From: an uncultured Bryobacteraceae bacterium
GTDB lineage: Bacteria > Acidobacteriota > Terriglobia > Bryobacterales > Bryobacteraceae
Length of the DNA stretch: 64,000 nt
Assembly (NCBI GenBank): GCA_937920635.1
Contig: CAKZUE010000017.1
Coordinates: 62,001 to 126,000 of the forward strand
Reading direction: 5' to 3'
Part shown: piece after piece, positions 48,444 to 58,554 of the stretch
Layout of the letters: every line of letters begins with the position of its first letter
How positions within the stretch are numbered: position 1 is the first letter of the stretch
Notes under the pieces: model-generated
Databases searched by the model: none
What the model saw: only the letters and a program-made list of their open reading frames with translations
What the model was told of the DNA's origin: nothing
Position numbers and translations under genes: made by a program

Positions 48444-49841
48444 GTGCAAGTTCTGCATCATGCAGTTGAAGCGATGCAACAGGGCAATCGGGCTGCGGGT
48501 TTGATCCTGCTGGTGGAAGCTGACCCGTTACTGCGCCAACAGCTTGCCACCGTGATGAAAAGCGACGGCTACGAGGTCTCCCAGGCTCCGGACGTCGCCT
48601 CGGCACAAAGCGCATTCCGCCAGCGCCGCTTCGATCTGGTGATCTGCGAGCTCAAGCTGCCGGACGGCGACGGACTTCTGGTGCAGCGCATCTGCCAGGA
48701 GGCGCAGCCCGGCTCGGGGTTCATCCTGTTGACGGAGATCGGCACGATGGCCGCCGCGCTGGAGGCTCTCCGCCGCGGGGCCCTGGATTACCTGGAGAAG
48801 CCCCTCCAGAGCCCGGCGCCGTTGAGGCGCACGGTTCGGCGGGCGATCACTCTTCTGGCCTCAATCGCTGCCAACTCGGCCGGCGGCGGAGACGCACCGC
48901 GCGCCACGCCCGGCCTCTGCGGCTCCATGGTGGCGCGGGATCCGCGGATGCTGCACGTGCTCGACCTGCTCGGCAAAGCCGCCCCGGCTGACATTCCCCT
49001 GATGTTGATCGGCGAAACCGGCGTTGGCAAGGAGATCCTCGCCCGCTGCATCCATTTGCACAGCCGCCGCGCGGGCAAGCCCTTTGTCACCGTCCACTGC
49101 GCGTCGCTCTCGCCCGCCCTGGTTGAAGTCGAACTGTTCGGACCGGAGCGCAGCGCGTTCGCTGGCACAACGGGGCAGAGGCAGGGCGCGCTGGAGCGGG
49201 CGCGGGGCGGCACAGTGTTCCTCGACAATGTCGGCGATCTGCCGCCTTCGGTGCAGTTGCGGCTGCTGCGGGTGTTGCGCGAAGAGCGTTTTCAACGCTC
49301 CGGGGAAGTTGAACTCCTCCCGGCTGACGTACGGTTTATTTCCGCCACGGAACACGATCTGGAATCAGGGGCGCACGAAGGGCGCCTCGAGCCGGACTTG
49401 CTCGCCCGGCTCAGCGCTTTTCCCATCGAAATCCCTCCGCTGCGGGACCGCCCCGCCGATATCGATGTCCTGGCAGAGCAGTTTCTCGCCTCCGCCGCAG
49501 CCAAATTCGGCAAACCGGGCTTGCACCTCAGCGAGGCGGCCAGGTTGCTGCTCCGGTCCCACGCCTGGCCGGGCAACGTCCGGGAGCTGGAAAACGCGAT
49601 TGAGCGCGCCGCCATCCTCGGCGATGGCGAGATCCTGCCCCGGCATCTGCCCTTCGCCGCCCCTCAGGCGCTGGATCCCGCCGCCGCGGACACTCTCAAC
49701 GTGCATGTGCTCGAACGCAAGGCCATCGAGGAAGCCCTGCGCCGCCACGGCGGCAACCGCACCCACGCCGCCCGCGAGCTCGGCATCAGCCTTCGCACGC
49801 TCCAGTACCGCCTGAAAGAGTTCGGCCTGACCCGCACCTGA
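48444..49841 (+). CDS. NtrC-like regulator (receiver + AAA+ + Fis HTH), with degenerate motifs
   Basis: 'GLILLVEADPLLRQQLATVM', Walker A 'GETGVGKEILARCIH', 'RDRPADIDVLAEQFL', Fis HTH 'IEEALRRHGGNRTHAARELGISLRTLQYRLKEFGL'. Confidence 0.9.
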   Translation: MQVLHHAVEAMQQGNRAAGLILLVEADPLLRQQLATVMKSDGYEVSQAPDVASAQSAFRQRRFDLVICELKLPDGDGLLVQRICQEAQPGSGFILLTEIGTMAAALEALRRGALDYLEKPLQSPAPLRRTVRRAITLLASIAANSAGGGDAPRATPGLCGSMVARDPRMLHVLDLLGKAAPADIPLMLIGETGVGKEILARCIHLHSRRAGKPFVTVHCASLSPALVEVELFGPERSAFAGTTGQRQGALERARGGTVFLDNVGDLPPSVQLRLLRVLREERFQRSGEVELLPADVRFISATEHDLESGAHEGRLEPDLLARLSAFPIEIPPLRDRPADIDVLAEQFLASAAAKFGKPGLHLSEAARLLLRSHAWPGNVRELENAIERAAILGDGEILPRHLPFAAPQALDPAAADTLNVHVLERKAIEEALRRHGGNRTHAARELGISLRTLQYRLKEFGLTRT

Positions 49842-49932
49842 ACCCTGCAGGGCCGGACGCCAGAAACGGAAAAGGAAGGAAACGTTTGAAACCTCTCCGC
49901 CCCGTTTTGTCGCTGCGGCCGCCGCCCGGGGC

Positions 49933-51282
49933 TCAGCCGAACGGATCCGCCTCCGGCGCCTGAAGGCTCCGGATCGCCCGCCCGACGGCCTCGGCCTCAG
50001 GCAGCTCGTGCCCATTGGCTGCGCCCAGGTCCCGGAACCGCCGGGCGCTCACCAGCACCCGGCTTTCCAGCGACCCGGCGGCGCGGTTGTACGCCTCCAC
50101 CGCCCGCTCCAGCCCGCCGCGCACGCCAACAAAGTAGCCCGCAAACACCCGCAGCCGGTCGTACAGCTCCTTCCCCAGATCCGAAATCTCCTGCGCGTTG
50201 CGCGCCAGCCGCTCCTGCCGCCAGCCGTAGGCCACGGCTTTGAGCAGCCCGATCAACGTCGTCGGCGTGGCCAGAAGCACCCGGTTGTCCACGCCAAATT
50301 GGATCAGCTCCGGATCCTTTGCCAGGGCGGCGCTGAAAAACGTCTCGCCAGGGAGAAATGCCACCACAAAGTCCGGCGCCTGTGCGAACTGCTCCCAGTA
50401 CGCTTTGGCCGACAATCGCTGCACGTGGGCGCGGACCTGCCGGGCGTGGTCGGCCAGCTTCTCCTGCCGCTTGGCTTCGTCCTCTTCATCCAGCGAATCC
50501 AGATACGCGGCCAGCGGCGCCTTGGCATCCACGACGATGACCCGCTCGTTCGGCAGCCGGATGATCATGTCCGGACGCAGGCGTCCGCCCTCGGCATCCA
50601 CGCAGACCTGCTCCTCGAAGTCGCAGTACTCGACCATGCCCGCCATCTCGACGACGCGGCGCAGCTGCATCTCGCCCCACCGGCCGCGCACCGCGGGCGT
50701 CCGCAACGCCGCGGCCAGCTTCCGCGTCTCCTCCGACGCCTGCTGCTGGCTCTGCTGGAGCAGCTCCATCTGCCGGGCCAGGCCGGCCAGCAGCTCCGTG
50801 CTGTCCCGGTTCAGCGTGTCGATCCGCTCCCGCAACGGCTTCAGCATCTCGTCCAGCGTCTTCAGCCGCGCGTCGAGATTGTGACCGGCCAGTTGCAGGA
50901 AGCTTTCGTTGTTTTGCGCCAGCGCCCGGGTGGCCAGCGAGCGGAACTGCTCCTCGATCTGTTGCTGGGCCTGCTTCAGCAACTCGACCTTCTCGTCATG
51001 CTGCGTCCGCTCGGCCTCCAGTTGCGCGCGCAGCCCGGCTTCGGCCACCTTCCGCTCTTCGAGCTCCCGGCGAAGGTCCGATGCCAGGTCCTCCTTGGCA
51101 GCCAGCGCCTGCTCCAGCCGCTCCAGTTGCCCGTCCCGTTCTTCGAGGCGCGCCTTCAGCTCGGCAGCCTCAACGTCGCCGCCCGCCGGTGAGGCTGATC
51201 CGGACCGGAGCAGGAACCCGGCCAGCAGAGCCCCCAACAGCAGGCCCACGATCAGAATGCCCAGCAACAGAAGCGGTTCCAT
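49933..51282 (-). CDS. rmuC: DNA recombination protein RmuC
   Basis: N-terminal TM, coiled coil, '[32 protein letters not shown]', '[27 protein letters not shown]'. Confidence 0.95.
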   Translation of the reverse strand: MEPLLLLGILIVGLLLGALLAGFLLRSGSASPAGGDVEAAELKARLEERDGQLERLEQALAAKEDLASDLRRELEERKVAEAGLRAQLEAERTQHDEKVELLKQAQQQIEEQFRSLATRALAQNNESFLQLAGHNLDARLKTLDEMLKPLRERIDTLNRDSTELLAGLARQMELLQQSQQQASEETRKLAAALRTPAVRGRWGEMQLRRVVEMAGMVEYCDFEEQVCVDAEGGRLRPDMIIRLPNERVIVVDAKAPLAAYLDSLDEEDEAKRQEKLADHARQVRAHVQRLSAKAYWEQFAQAPDFVVAFLPGETFFSAALAKDPELIQFGVDNRVLLATPTTLIGLLKAVAYGWRQERLARNAQEISDLGKELYDRLRVFAGYFVGVRGGLERAVEAYNRAAGSLESRVLVSARRFRDLGAANGHELPEAEAVGRAIRSLQAPEADPFG

Positions 51283-51355
51283 GGATCACCTCCGCTTATC
51301 GTTCGTCCACCCCCGCGAGGCCGGGCATCCGGCAGTGTACTCAACCCCATCATGG

Positions 51356-51385
51356 AAAAACGCCGCCCCGCGGGGGGCGGCGTTT
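51356..51385 (-). terminator. Intrinsic terminator downstream of nrdJ
   Basis: AAACGCCGCCCC-GCGG-GGGGCGGCGTTT; on minus strand the stem is followed by a T run. Confidence 0.8.
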
Positions 51386-51410
51386 CCCTAGCAGGCTGCG
51401 GGCAACCGCC

Positions 51411-54239
51411 TTAGGAGCAACCCGACGTCGTGCCGCAGTTCTCGCACTTGTAGCACGAGCCGTTGCGGATCATGATGCTTCCGCAATCGGAGCAGGCAGG
51501 TGCGTCTTCCATCCCGTCGGCGGGCACGAACTGGAGCTTCTGCTGCGGCTCCGGTTCAGTAGGCCGCAGCTTCACAGCGTCACCCGCCTCCGGCGCCTCC
51601 ACCGCCCCAGGCCCGATGAACTTCAGCGCCAGCCAGCGGAAGATGTAGTCCATGATGGACTTCGCGTAAGGAATCTGCGGATTGTTGGTGAAGCCCGACG
51701 GTTCAAACCGCACGTGGCTGAACTTATCGACAAAGAACTTCAGCGGCACGCCATATTGCAGGCCGTAACTGACAGCGGTGGCGAAGCTGTCCATCAGGCC
51801 GGAGATCGTCGAGCCCTCCTTGGCCATGGTGATGAACAGCTCCCCGGGCTGGCCGTTTTCATACAGGCCCACCGTGATGTAGCCCTCATGGCCGCCGATG
51901 GAGAACTTGTGCGTGATCGACTGCCGCTCGTCAGGCAGCTTGTTCCGCTTCGGGCGGTAGACGATCCGTTCCTCCACGCGCGCCGGCCCGGGTCCCGCCA
52001 TTTTCTTCTCGCCCTTCGAGCTGCCGGAGCTGAGCGGCTGCGCCCGCTTGGAGCCGTCGCGGTAAATCGCCACGGCCTTCAGCCCGAGCCTCCAGCTCTC
52101 GATGTAGGCGTTCATGATGTCCTCCACCGTGCTCTCCTCGGGCATGTTGATCGTCTTCGAGATCGCCCCCGAGATGAACGGCTGCACGGCGGCCATCATG
52201 CGGATGTGGCCCATGTGGTGGATGAAGCGCGTGCCATTGGGCGCCTTGAAGGAGCAGTCGAACACCGCCACATGCTCCGGCTTGATGTGCGGCGCGCCTT
52301 CAATCGTGCCCGTCGCGTCAATGTGGCGGACGATCTCTTCCACCTGCTCCGGGCTGTATCCCAGCCGGATCAGCGCCGACGGCACCGTGTTGTTCACGAT
52401 CTTGATCACGCCGCCGCCCACCAGCTTCTTGTACTTCACCAGCGCCAGGTCCGGCTCGATGCCCGTCGTATCGCAGTCCATCATGAAGCCGATCGTGCCC
52501 GTGGGGGCGATCGCCGTCACCTGCGAATTGCGGTATCCCGTGCGGCGGCCCATCTCATAAGCCGCCTTCCACACCTGCTGCGCCGCCTCGAACATCGCCG
52601 GCGGCACCAGCTTCGAGTCGATCCCGTTCACCGCGTCCCGGTGCATCCGGATCACTTCCAGGAACGGCTCTTCATTGACGGCAAAGCCGGGGCAAGGCCC
52701 CACGCTCTCCGCAATCCGCGCGCTCGTCAGGTACGCCTGGCCGGTCATGATCGCCGAAACCGCGCCCGCCCAGGCGCGCCCCGCGTCGCTGTCGTAGGGC
52801 ACGCCCAGCGACATCAGCAGCGAGCCCAGGTTGGCGAAGCCCAGCCCCAGCGGCCGGAAGTCATGCGAGTTCCGCGCGATTTTCTCCGTCGGGTAGCTCG
52901 CATTGTCGACGATGATCTCCTGCGCCAGGATCACCGTGTCCACCGCGTGGCGAAACGCCTCCACGTCGAACTTGCCGCCCGCGTTGAGGAACTTCAGCAG
53001 GTTCACCGACACCAGATTGCAGGCCGAATCGTCCAGGAACATATATTCCGAGCACGGATTGGAGGCGTTGATCCGGCCCGAATTCTTGGACGTGTGCCAG
53101 CGGTTGATCGTCGTGTCGAACTGCATGCCCGGGTCGCCGCACTGCCAGGTGGCTTCGGCGATCGCCCGCATCAGGTCGCGCGCGCGGTATTTCTTCACCG
53201 GCTCGCCGCTCACTACCGAACGCGTCCACCAGTCGGCGTCTTCCACCACCGCCTTCATGAAGTCGTCGGTGGCGCGCACGCTGTTGTTCGCGTTCTGGAA
53301 GAAGATCGACGAATACGCCTCGCCGTCGATGCTCGGATCGTAGCCCGCCTCGATCAGCGTGTGCGCCTTCCGCTCCTCCTTCGCTTTGCACCAGATGAAC
53401 TGCTCGATGTCGGGATGGTCCGTGTTCAGGATCACCATTTTCGCCGCGCGGCGCGTCTTGCCTCCGCTCTTGATCACGCCCGCAAACGCGTCAAAGCCCT
53501 TCATGAACGACAGCGGGCCGGAAGCCCGCCCGCCGCCCCACAGCGGGCAGTTCTCCTCCCGCAGCGCCGACAGGTTCGTTCCCGTGCCCGAGCCGAACTT
53601 GAACAGCATGCCCTCGGTCTTGGCCAGTTCCAGAATCGACTCCAGCGAGTCCTGCACCGAGTTGATGAAGCACGCCGAGCACTGCGGCTTGTGGACGCTC
53701 CGGTCGAGCTTCCTGACCGTGTCCGACGCCTCGTCGTAGTACCAGCCGTAGCCGCGGTTTTCCTCTTTCACGCCTACGTTGAACCAGACCGGCGAATTGA
53801 AGCACGCCTTCTGCGTCAGCATCAGGTGCGCCAGCTCGTTGCGGAAGTTGGCGGCATCCTCGAGCGAGCGGAAGTAGCGCCCCTCGATGCCCCACTCCGT
53901 GATCGTGTCCACGACGCGGTGCACCAGCTGCCTGACGCTCGTCTCGCGCTCCGGCGTGCCCAGGCGCCCGTGGAAGTACTTCGACACGACGATGTTGGTC
54001 GCCGTCTGCGACCAGTCCGCCGGCACCTCCACGTCCTTCTGCTCGAAGATCACCGCGCCCTTGTCGTTGCCAATGGTGGCGGTGCGCAGCTCCCAGCGGA
54101 TTTCGTCATACGGCGTCTTGCCCGGCTCCAGCCGCGCCGTGAAATACCGGGGGAATGACACCCCCATCCGTTCCTCTTTCCGCAGGTTCCTCCTTGGAGT
54201 GCGCGCCTGCGACGCGACATCAACGCTCAGCTGTCCCAT
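51411..54239 (-). CDS. nrdJ: Adenosylcobalamin-dependent (class II) ribonucleoside-diphosphate reductase
   Basis: 'CFNSPVWFNVGV', 'NASNPCSEYMFLDDSACNLVSVNLLKFL', 'IAPTGTIGFMMDCDTTGIEPD', C-terminal zinc ribbon 'CSDCGSIMIRNGSCYKCENCGTTSGCS'. Confidence 0.95.
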   Translation of the reverse strand: MGQLSVDVASQARTPRRNLRKEERMGVSFPRYFTARLEPGKTPYDEIRWELRTATIGNDKGAVIFEQKDVEVPADWSQTATNIVVSKYFHGRLGTPERETSVRQLVHRVVDTITEWGIEGRYFRSLEDAANFRNELAHLMLTQKACFNSPVWFNVGVKEENRGYGWYYDEASDTVRKLDRSVHKPQCSACFINSVQDSLESILELAKTEGMLFKFGSGTGTNLSALREENCPLWGGGRASGPLSFMKGFDAFAGVIKSGGKTRRAAKMVILNTDHPDIEQFIWCKAKEERKAHTLIEAGYDPSIDGEAYSSIFFQNANNSVRATDDFMKAVVEDADWWTRSVVSGEPVKKYRARDLMRAIAEATWQCGDPGMQFDTTINRWHTSKNSGRINASNPCSEYMFLDDSACNLVSVNLLKFLNAGGKFDVEAFRHAVDTVILAQEIIVDNASYPTEKIARNSHDFRPLGLGFANLGSLLMSLGVPYDSDAGRAWAGAVSAIMTGQAYLTSARIAESVGPCPGFAVNEEPFLEVIRMHRDAVNGIDSKLVPPAMFEAAQQVWKAAYEMGRRTGYRNSQVTAIAPTGTIGFMMDCDTTGIEPDLALVKYKKLVGGGVIKIVNNTVPSALIRLGYSPEQVEEIVRHIDATGTIEGAPHIKPEHVAVFDCSFKAPNGTRFIHHMGHIRMMAAVQPFISGAISKTINMPEESTVEDIMNAYIESWRLGLKAVAIYRDGSKRAQPLSSGSSKGEKKMAGPGPARVEERIVYRPKRNKLPDERQSITHKFSIGGHEGYITVGLYENGQPGELFITMAKEGSTISGLMDSFATAVSYGLQYGVPLKFFVDKFSHVRFEPSGFTNNPQIPYAKSIMDYIFRWLALKFIGPGAVEAPEAGDAVKLRPTEPEPQQKLQFVPADGMEDAPACSDCGSIMIRNGSCYKCENCGTTSGCS

Positions 54240-54296
54240 CCGATTTCTCCTGTTTCCATTGTCCCGAAGATCTCCCCGGAGATGAATGCCCGTCTG

Positions 54297-54352
54297 TCCG
54301 GCTATCTTGGGGGGCAATGGAAACATTACCCCAAGATCTTGTGGTCAGTCAA
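54297..54352 (-). promoter_or_regulatory. Predicted nrdJ promoter with NrdR-box-like operators
   Basis: -35 TTGACT (54347-54352), -10 TAATGT (54323-54328), 18-nt spacer; CCCCAAGATCTTGTGG (54329-54344) and inverted half-site ATCTTGGGG (54304-54312). Confidence 0.6.
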
Positions 54353-54467
54353 GGGAAATCTTCAACATACTGTATGTCGTTGAATCCCGAGGCGTTTCCG
54401 CACGCCCCTCCCGCACCTGCGGTCCCCCCACCGGTGCGAGGTGGTTTCCCGGACCTCCCCGGGGCCC

Positions 54468-55373
54468 TCACAGACCGTGCATCAGGTCGTATCCGTGGTC
54501 GGGAATATGGGCTGGAAGGATCTCGCTCGCGTGCCCGTGGCGCAGGAAAATCTCGCGCATTCTTTCGATCACGGCTTCATGGCCGCGCTCGTAGAACACC
54601 AGCACGCTCGGCCCCGCTCCGGACAGCGCGCACCCCAGCAGCCCCGGCGCCCGCAGCCTGAGCATCTCCTCGAGCCCGGGCACCAGCGGCGCGCGGTATG
54701 GCTGGTGCAGGCGGTCCATCAACGCTTCATGGAACGCGTCCGTCGTCTGCGTCAGCATCGCCGCGATCAGCAGCGCCGAGCGCTGGATGTTGAACACGGC
54801 GTCTTCCCGCGAGTACGTGCCAGGCAGCACCGCGCGCGCTTCGCTGGTGGGCAGGATGAAGTCCGGCACCACGATGGCCACCCCGTACCGCGCCGGCAAC
54901 TGCATCCGCACGGCGCGCGTCACGCCTTCGCTGTCGATGGCGCTGGCCACGATCGAGCCCAGCACCGCCGCACTGACGTTGTCCGGATGGCCTTCGATCC
55001 GCGCCGCCTCGTCCAGGATCCTGTGACGGTCCCACTCGAGTTGCAGGATCTCGTCGGCGATCACCACGCCCGCCACCAGCGCCGCCGCCGACGATCCGAG
55101 GCCCTTGCCAACAGGAATGTCGTTGCGGATCTCGAGCTCGATGCCGGGCATGGGCCTGCCCACGTGCGCCGCCACCTGAAGCGCCGTCTGCCAGATCAGA
55201 TTGTCCTCCTCCAGGCTGATCAGGTGCGCGTCACGGCCTTCGGCGCGGATCTTCAGCGTCTCCGAAGGCCGGAAGCGGCATTCGAGATAGATGCTCAGCG
55301 CCATGCCCAGGGCGTCGAAGCCCGGCCCGAGGTTGGCGCTCGTGGCCGGAATGCGGACTTCGGTCCAACTCAT
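54468..55373 (-). CDS. thrB: Homoserine kinase
   Basis: 'VRIPATSANLGPGFDALGMALSIYLE', 'IPVGKGLGSSAAALVAGVVIADE', GHMP kinase; start ATG overlaps upstream stop by 4 bp. Confidence 0.93.
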   Translation of the reverse strand: MSWTEVRIPATSANLGPGFDALGMALSIYLECRFRPSETLKIRAEGRDAHLISLEEDNLIWQTALQVAAHVGRPMPGIELEIRNDIPVGKGLGSSAAALVAGVVIADEILQLEWDRHRILDEAARIEGHPDNVSAAVLGSIVASAIDSEGVTRAVRMQLPARYGVAIVVPDFILPTSEARAVLPGTYSREDAVFNIQRSALLIAAMLTQTTDAFHEALMDRLHQPYRAPLVPGLEEMLRLRAPGLLGCALSGAGPSVLVFYERGHEAVIERMREIFLRHGHASEILPAHIPDHGYDLMHGL

Positions 55374-56392
55374 GCGCCTGCCAGCCGAACGGGGCGCCCG
55401 CTGCGGCAGCTCTCGTATACCCCGAGCACGATCTCGAGCGCCTTCAGCCCCTCCTCGCCGGAAACCAGCGGTTGGGTGCGGTTCTTCACCGCCTGGCCGA
55501 AATCGAGGAACTGCCGCTCGAAGGGTGTCAGCGGAATCGCCATCGGGTCGCTGGCGCCGCTCATGACCTGCATCTCCACCGGCGCAGGCTCTCCCTCGTC
55601 GTTCTCCACGTCCCACGTGGTGAGCTTGTCGCCCGTGAACACGCAGGTGCCCTTGGTGCCGTGGATCTCGATCCGCTCCGGATAGCCCGGCCAGAACGCC
55701 GTCGACGACTGGATCACGCCGGTCGCGCCGCTCACGTACTTCATCACCGCGCAGATCACGTCCTCGCTCTCGATCTTGTGCCGCGCGCCCAGCTGCCAGT
55801 AACCGAACACCTCCTGGACGCCGCCCGTCAGATAATTCAGCACGTCCACCTGGTGCACCGCCTGGTTGATCAACGCGCCTCCGCCTTCCACCGCCCAACT
55901 GCCTTTGATCGGCCGCGAATAATACGCCTCGCTCCGCCACCACTTGACGTAGGCATCCGCCTGGAGAATCCGGCCCAGCCTGCCCTGTGTAATGGCCTTC
56001 TTCACGAAGATCGTCGAATCGTCGAAGCGGTGCTGGCTGACGACGCCGAGCACGATGCCCGCCTCGCGCGCCACCTCGATCATCCTGCGCGCCGTCTCGA
56101 GGTTGGTCGAGATCGGCTTCTGCACCTGCACCGCCTTGCCATGCTTCGCCGCGATCTCCAGCGGCTGAAGGCGGAAATCGGGGAACGTGCAGACATCCAC
56201 GAAATCCACTTCCGGGTCCTGGCACAGCTCTTCGTAGGAGGGCACGAACCGGCAGCCGTGCTGGGCGGCGAATTTCTCGCCCGCCTCGCGCGAGATGTCC
56301 GTGCAGGCGGTGACCTTGTAGCCGATGTTGTTGTAAGCCTGGGCGTGCTTATAGCTGATGGCGCCCGTGCCGATGATGCCGACGCGAAGCAT
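55370..56392 (-). CDS. Gfo/Idh/MocA family oxidoreductase
   Basis: 'LRVGIIGTGAISYKHAQAYNNIGYKVTACTDIS', 'QVQKPISTNLETARRMIEVA'. Confidence 0.92.
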   Translation of the reverse strand: MLRVGIIGTGAISYKHAQAYNNIGYKVTACTDISREAGEKFAAQHGCRFVPSYEELCQDPEVDFVDVCTFPDFRLQPLEIAAKHGKAVQVQKPISTNLETARRMIEVAREAGIVLGVVSQHRFDDSTIFVKKAITQGRLGRILQADAYVKWWRSEAYYSRPIKGSWAVEGGGALINQAVHQVDVLNYLTGGVQEVFGYWQLGARHKIESEDVICAVMKYVSGATGVIQSSTAFWPGYPERIEIHGTKGTCVFTGDKLTTWDVENDEGEPAPVEMQVMSGASDPMAIPLTPFERQFLDFGQAVKNRTQPLVSGEEGLKALEIVLGVYESCRSGRPVRLAGA

Positions 56393-56506
56393 GAGGAACC
56401 TCCTGAGAACGGTGAAATCCCTAGGATATCAGCGGCGGCAAGGCGCCGGTTCGGAGTCAGGCACGGCATTCACGACTCTGTCATCGCCGAGTGGTATGGG
56501 TGAAGT

Positions 56507-57610
56507 ATGTTCCCACTGCGACGCTGCCTGTCTGCCCTTCTCCTCGCGCTCGCCGCGCTGCCCCTGCTGCACGCCCAGCAGGAGATGGTCCGCCGCCACC
56601 GCCCGATGCCCAAAGCGGGCGGGTATCTCATCCTCAAGGCCGACCTCCATATGCACACCGTCTTCTCCGACGGCCAGGTCTGGCCCGTCACCCGCGTCAT
56701 GGAAGCCTGGCGCGAAGACCTCGACGCCATCTCCATCACCGACCACGACGACTACCGGCCCAACGAGAAGGACGTCAGCATGGATCTCTCGCGCCCTTAC
56801 GAGATCGCCCGTCCCATCGCCGAGGGGCTCGGCATCCTCATCGTGCCCGGCGTCGAGATCACCAAGGGCGACATCCACTTCAACGCGCTCTTCATCAAAG
56901 ACCACAACGCCTTCCGCGGCAAGGAACTCATCACCGCCCTGACGGAGGCCCGCAAACAGGGCGCCTTCTCCTTCTGGAACCACCCCGGGTGGAAAGGCCG
57001 CGCCCAGTGGTGGCCGGTCATCGCCACGGCCTATTCCGACAAGCTTTTCCAGGGCATCGAACTGCTCAACGGCCCCGTTTACTACGAAGAGGCGCGGCAG
57101 TGGATCGGCCAGCACGGGCTCACCGTGATGGGCAATTCCGACATCCACAACGCCTCGCTGCCTGATGAACCGCGTACGATGAACCTCATATTTGCCAGGG
57201 AGCGCAGCGTGGAGGGACTGCGCGAAGCCCTGCACGCCGGCCGCACCGTCGCTTGGGACGGCGGGCGCCGCCTGATCGGCAAACAGGAGTGGCTGGAGAC
57301 GCTCGCCCGCGCCTGTCTGGCCGCCCCGCGCGAGGTGCGCTTCACGCCGGGCTTCTGGTACAACGGACTTCCGCTGGTCAACGAGTCCGCGCTGGCGTTC
57401 GAACTCAAGCCCGCCGAGGCCCCCTCCTGGATGCAGGTGCAGCCCGTGACAGTGGCGCCGCGCTCCACCACGATTCTTCAGATTCGGCTGAACCGCGATG
57501 CCCCCAAATCGCCCGGGCGCGTTGCGATCCGCCTGCAGGTTTCCAACACCACCGTCACCGAGACCGGCGGCCCGCTGGTGCTGCCGTTCGAATTCGAACT
57601 GCACCCCTGA
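56507..57610 (+). CDS. Exported PHP-domain phosphoesterase (Sb-PDE-like)
   Basis: 'LKADLHMHTVFSDGQVWPVTRV', 'ISITDHDDYRP', 'GVEITKGDIHFNALFI', 'GNSDIHNAS'. Confidence 0.82.
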   Translation: MFPLRRCLSALLLALAALPLLHAQQEMVRRHRPMPKAGGYLILKADLHMHTVFSDGQVWPVTRVMEAWREDLDAISITDHDDYRPNEKDVSMDLSRPYEIARPIAEGLGILIVPGVEITKGDIHFNALFIKDHNAFRGKELITALTEARKQGAFSFWNHPGWKGRAQWWPVIATAYSDKLFQGIELLNGPVYYEEARQWIGQHGLTVMGNSDIHNASLPDEPRTMNLIFARERSVEGLREALHAGRTVAWDGGRRLIGKQEWLETLARACLAAPREVRFTPGFWYNGLPLVNESALAFELKPAEAPSWMQVQPVTVAPRSTTILQIRLNRDAPKSPGRVAIRLQVSNTTVTETGGPLVLPFEFELHP

Positions 57611-57622
57611 GCCGCGCAGCTT

Positions 57623-58477
57623 TCAGCGCGGCTGCGCTTTCCGCCGCAGCGCTTCGATCTGCCGCGCCAGGCGGCGGTGGTCCCGCGCATCGCGGATCTT
57701 CCTCTCGCTGAATCCGCACAGGAACACAGCCGGAACGCCCTCCAGCAGCGGCTGTGCGTCGCGCGCGCGGCCGAAGCCGAACACCGTCATCCCGTCTGGC
57801 GCTTCCAGCCCTGCCTTGCTGCTGCCCATCACGCCAAACGAGGCAGGAGCGGGATTGTTCGCGGCCCGCGCCACCCAGAACACGCGCGGCGCGTCGTCCG
57901 AGCCGAAATAGGCCCACGCCCACTCGCCCAGCGCGCGTCCGCCGCCGGGAAAATCGGGCAACTCGCGCAACGGCCCCGCCTCCGCGTGGCCCCAGTACCA
58001 GCGCGCCGGCGCATACCGGCCGCCCGGCACGCCCTCGTACAGGAACCAGTACGGCTCGGGCCCCTTCCTTTCCAGCCGCAACTCGGCGTGATTGTCCCGG
58101 AAGCTCCAGCGCCACTGCCACGCGCCGTCCGCCGTCTCCGTGACAATGCCGCCTGCCTCGATCCGGCTCCGGCACCGGCTGAACCCCGGATGCCCTGCGC
58201 CGGACCTCTCGCCTCCGAACACGAGGTTCGGCAGCCCTCGGTAGGACGACGCCGCCGATGCCGGCGTCACATTCCACGGTTCGCGCCGGAATCCGATCCA
58301 GTCGCGTCCATCGCGGTCCACGATGCGGCTGAAGCCGCCGCCTGCGGCATCGTACCACCACTCCACCCCGCCCGCTTTCACGACGAAATGACTGGCCCCC
58401 TCGTATCTGTCCTCGCGAACCACCGGCTGGCCCAGGGCGATGAACGCCAAGAAAACCGCTCCCGGCAGCAGCTTCAT
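57623..58477 (-). CDS. Hypothetical secreted protein
   Basis: Signal peptide 'MKLLPGAVFLAFIALGQPVV'; no recognised catalytic motif. Confidence 0.6.
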   Translation of the reverse strand: MKLLPGAVFLAFIALGQPVVREDRYEGASHFVVKAGGVEWWYDAAGGGFSRIVDRDGRDWIGFRREPWNVTPASAASSYRGLPNLVFGGERSGAGHPGFSRCRSRIEAGGIVTETADGAWQWRWSFRDNHAELRLERKGPEPYWFLYEGVPGGRYAPARWYWGHAEAGPLRELPDFPGGGRALGEWAWAYFGSDDAPRVFWVARAANNPAPASFGVMGSSKAGLEAPDGMTVFGFGRARDAQPLLEGVPAVFLCGFSERKIRDARDHRRLARQIEALRRKAQPR

Positions 58478-58554
58478 TAAGTGCGTCACAACGCCCCGAT
58501 TCTATGCGATTCCGGACTTCGATATGATGGCGGTTCCAGTCTTCAGGAGGTGAA

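Noticed and set aside
44881-49841. Type III-E CRISPR (Craspase) locus
   Set aside because: TPR-CHAT and sigma factor are present but there is no repeat array, no gRAMP/Cas7-11, no Csx30/31 and no other cas gene in the window
51081-54158. 1025-aa plus-strand ORF
   Set aside because: Antisense shadow of nrdJ, H/R-rich composition
54240-54470. Cobalamin riboswitch upstream of the B12-dependent RNR
   Set aside because: Short upstream region lacks a B12-box-like sequence; features look like a DNA operator/promoter instead
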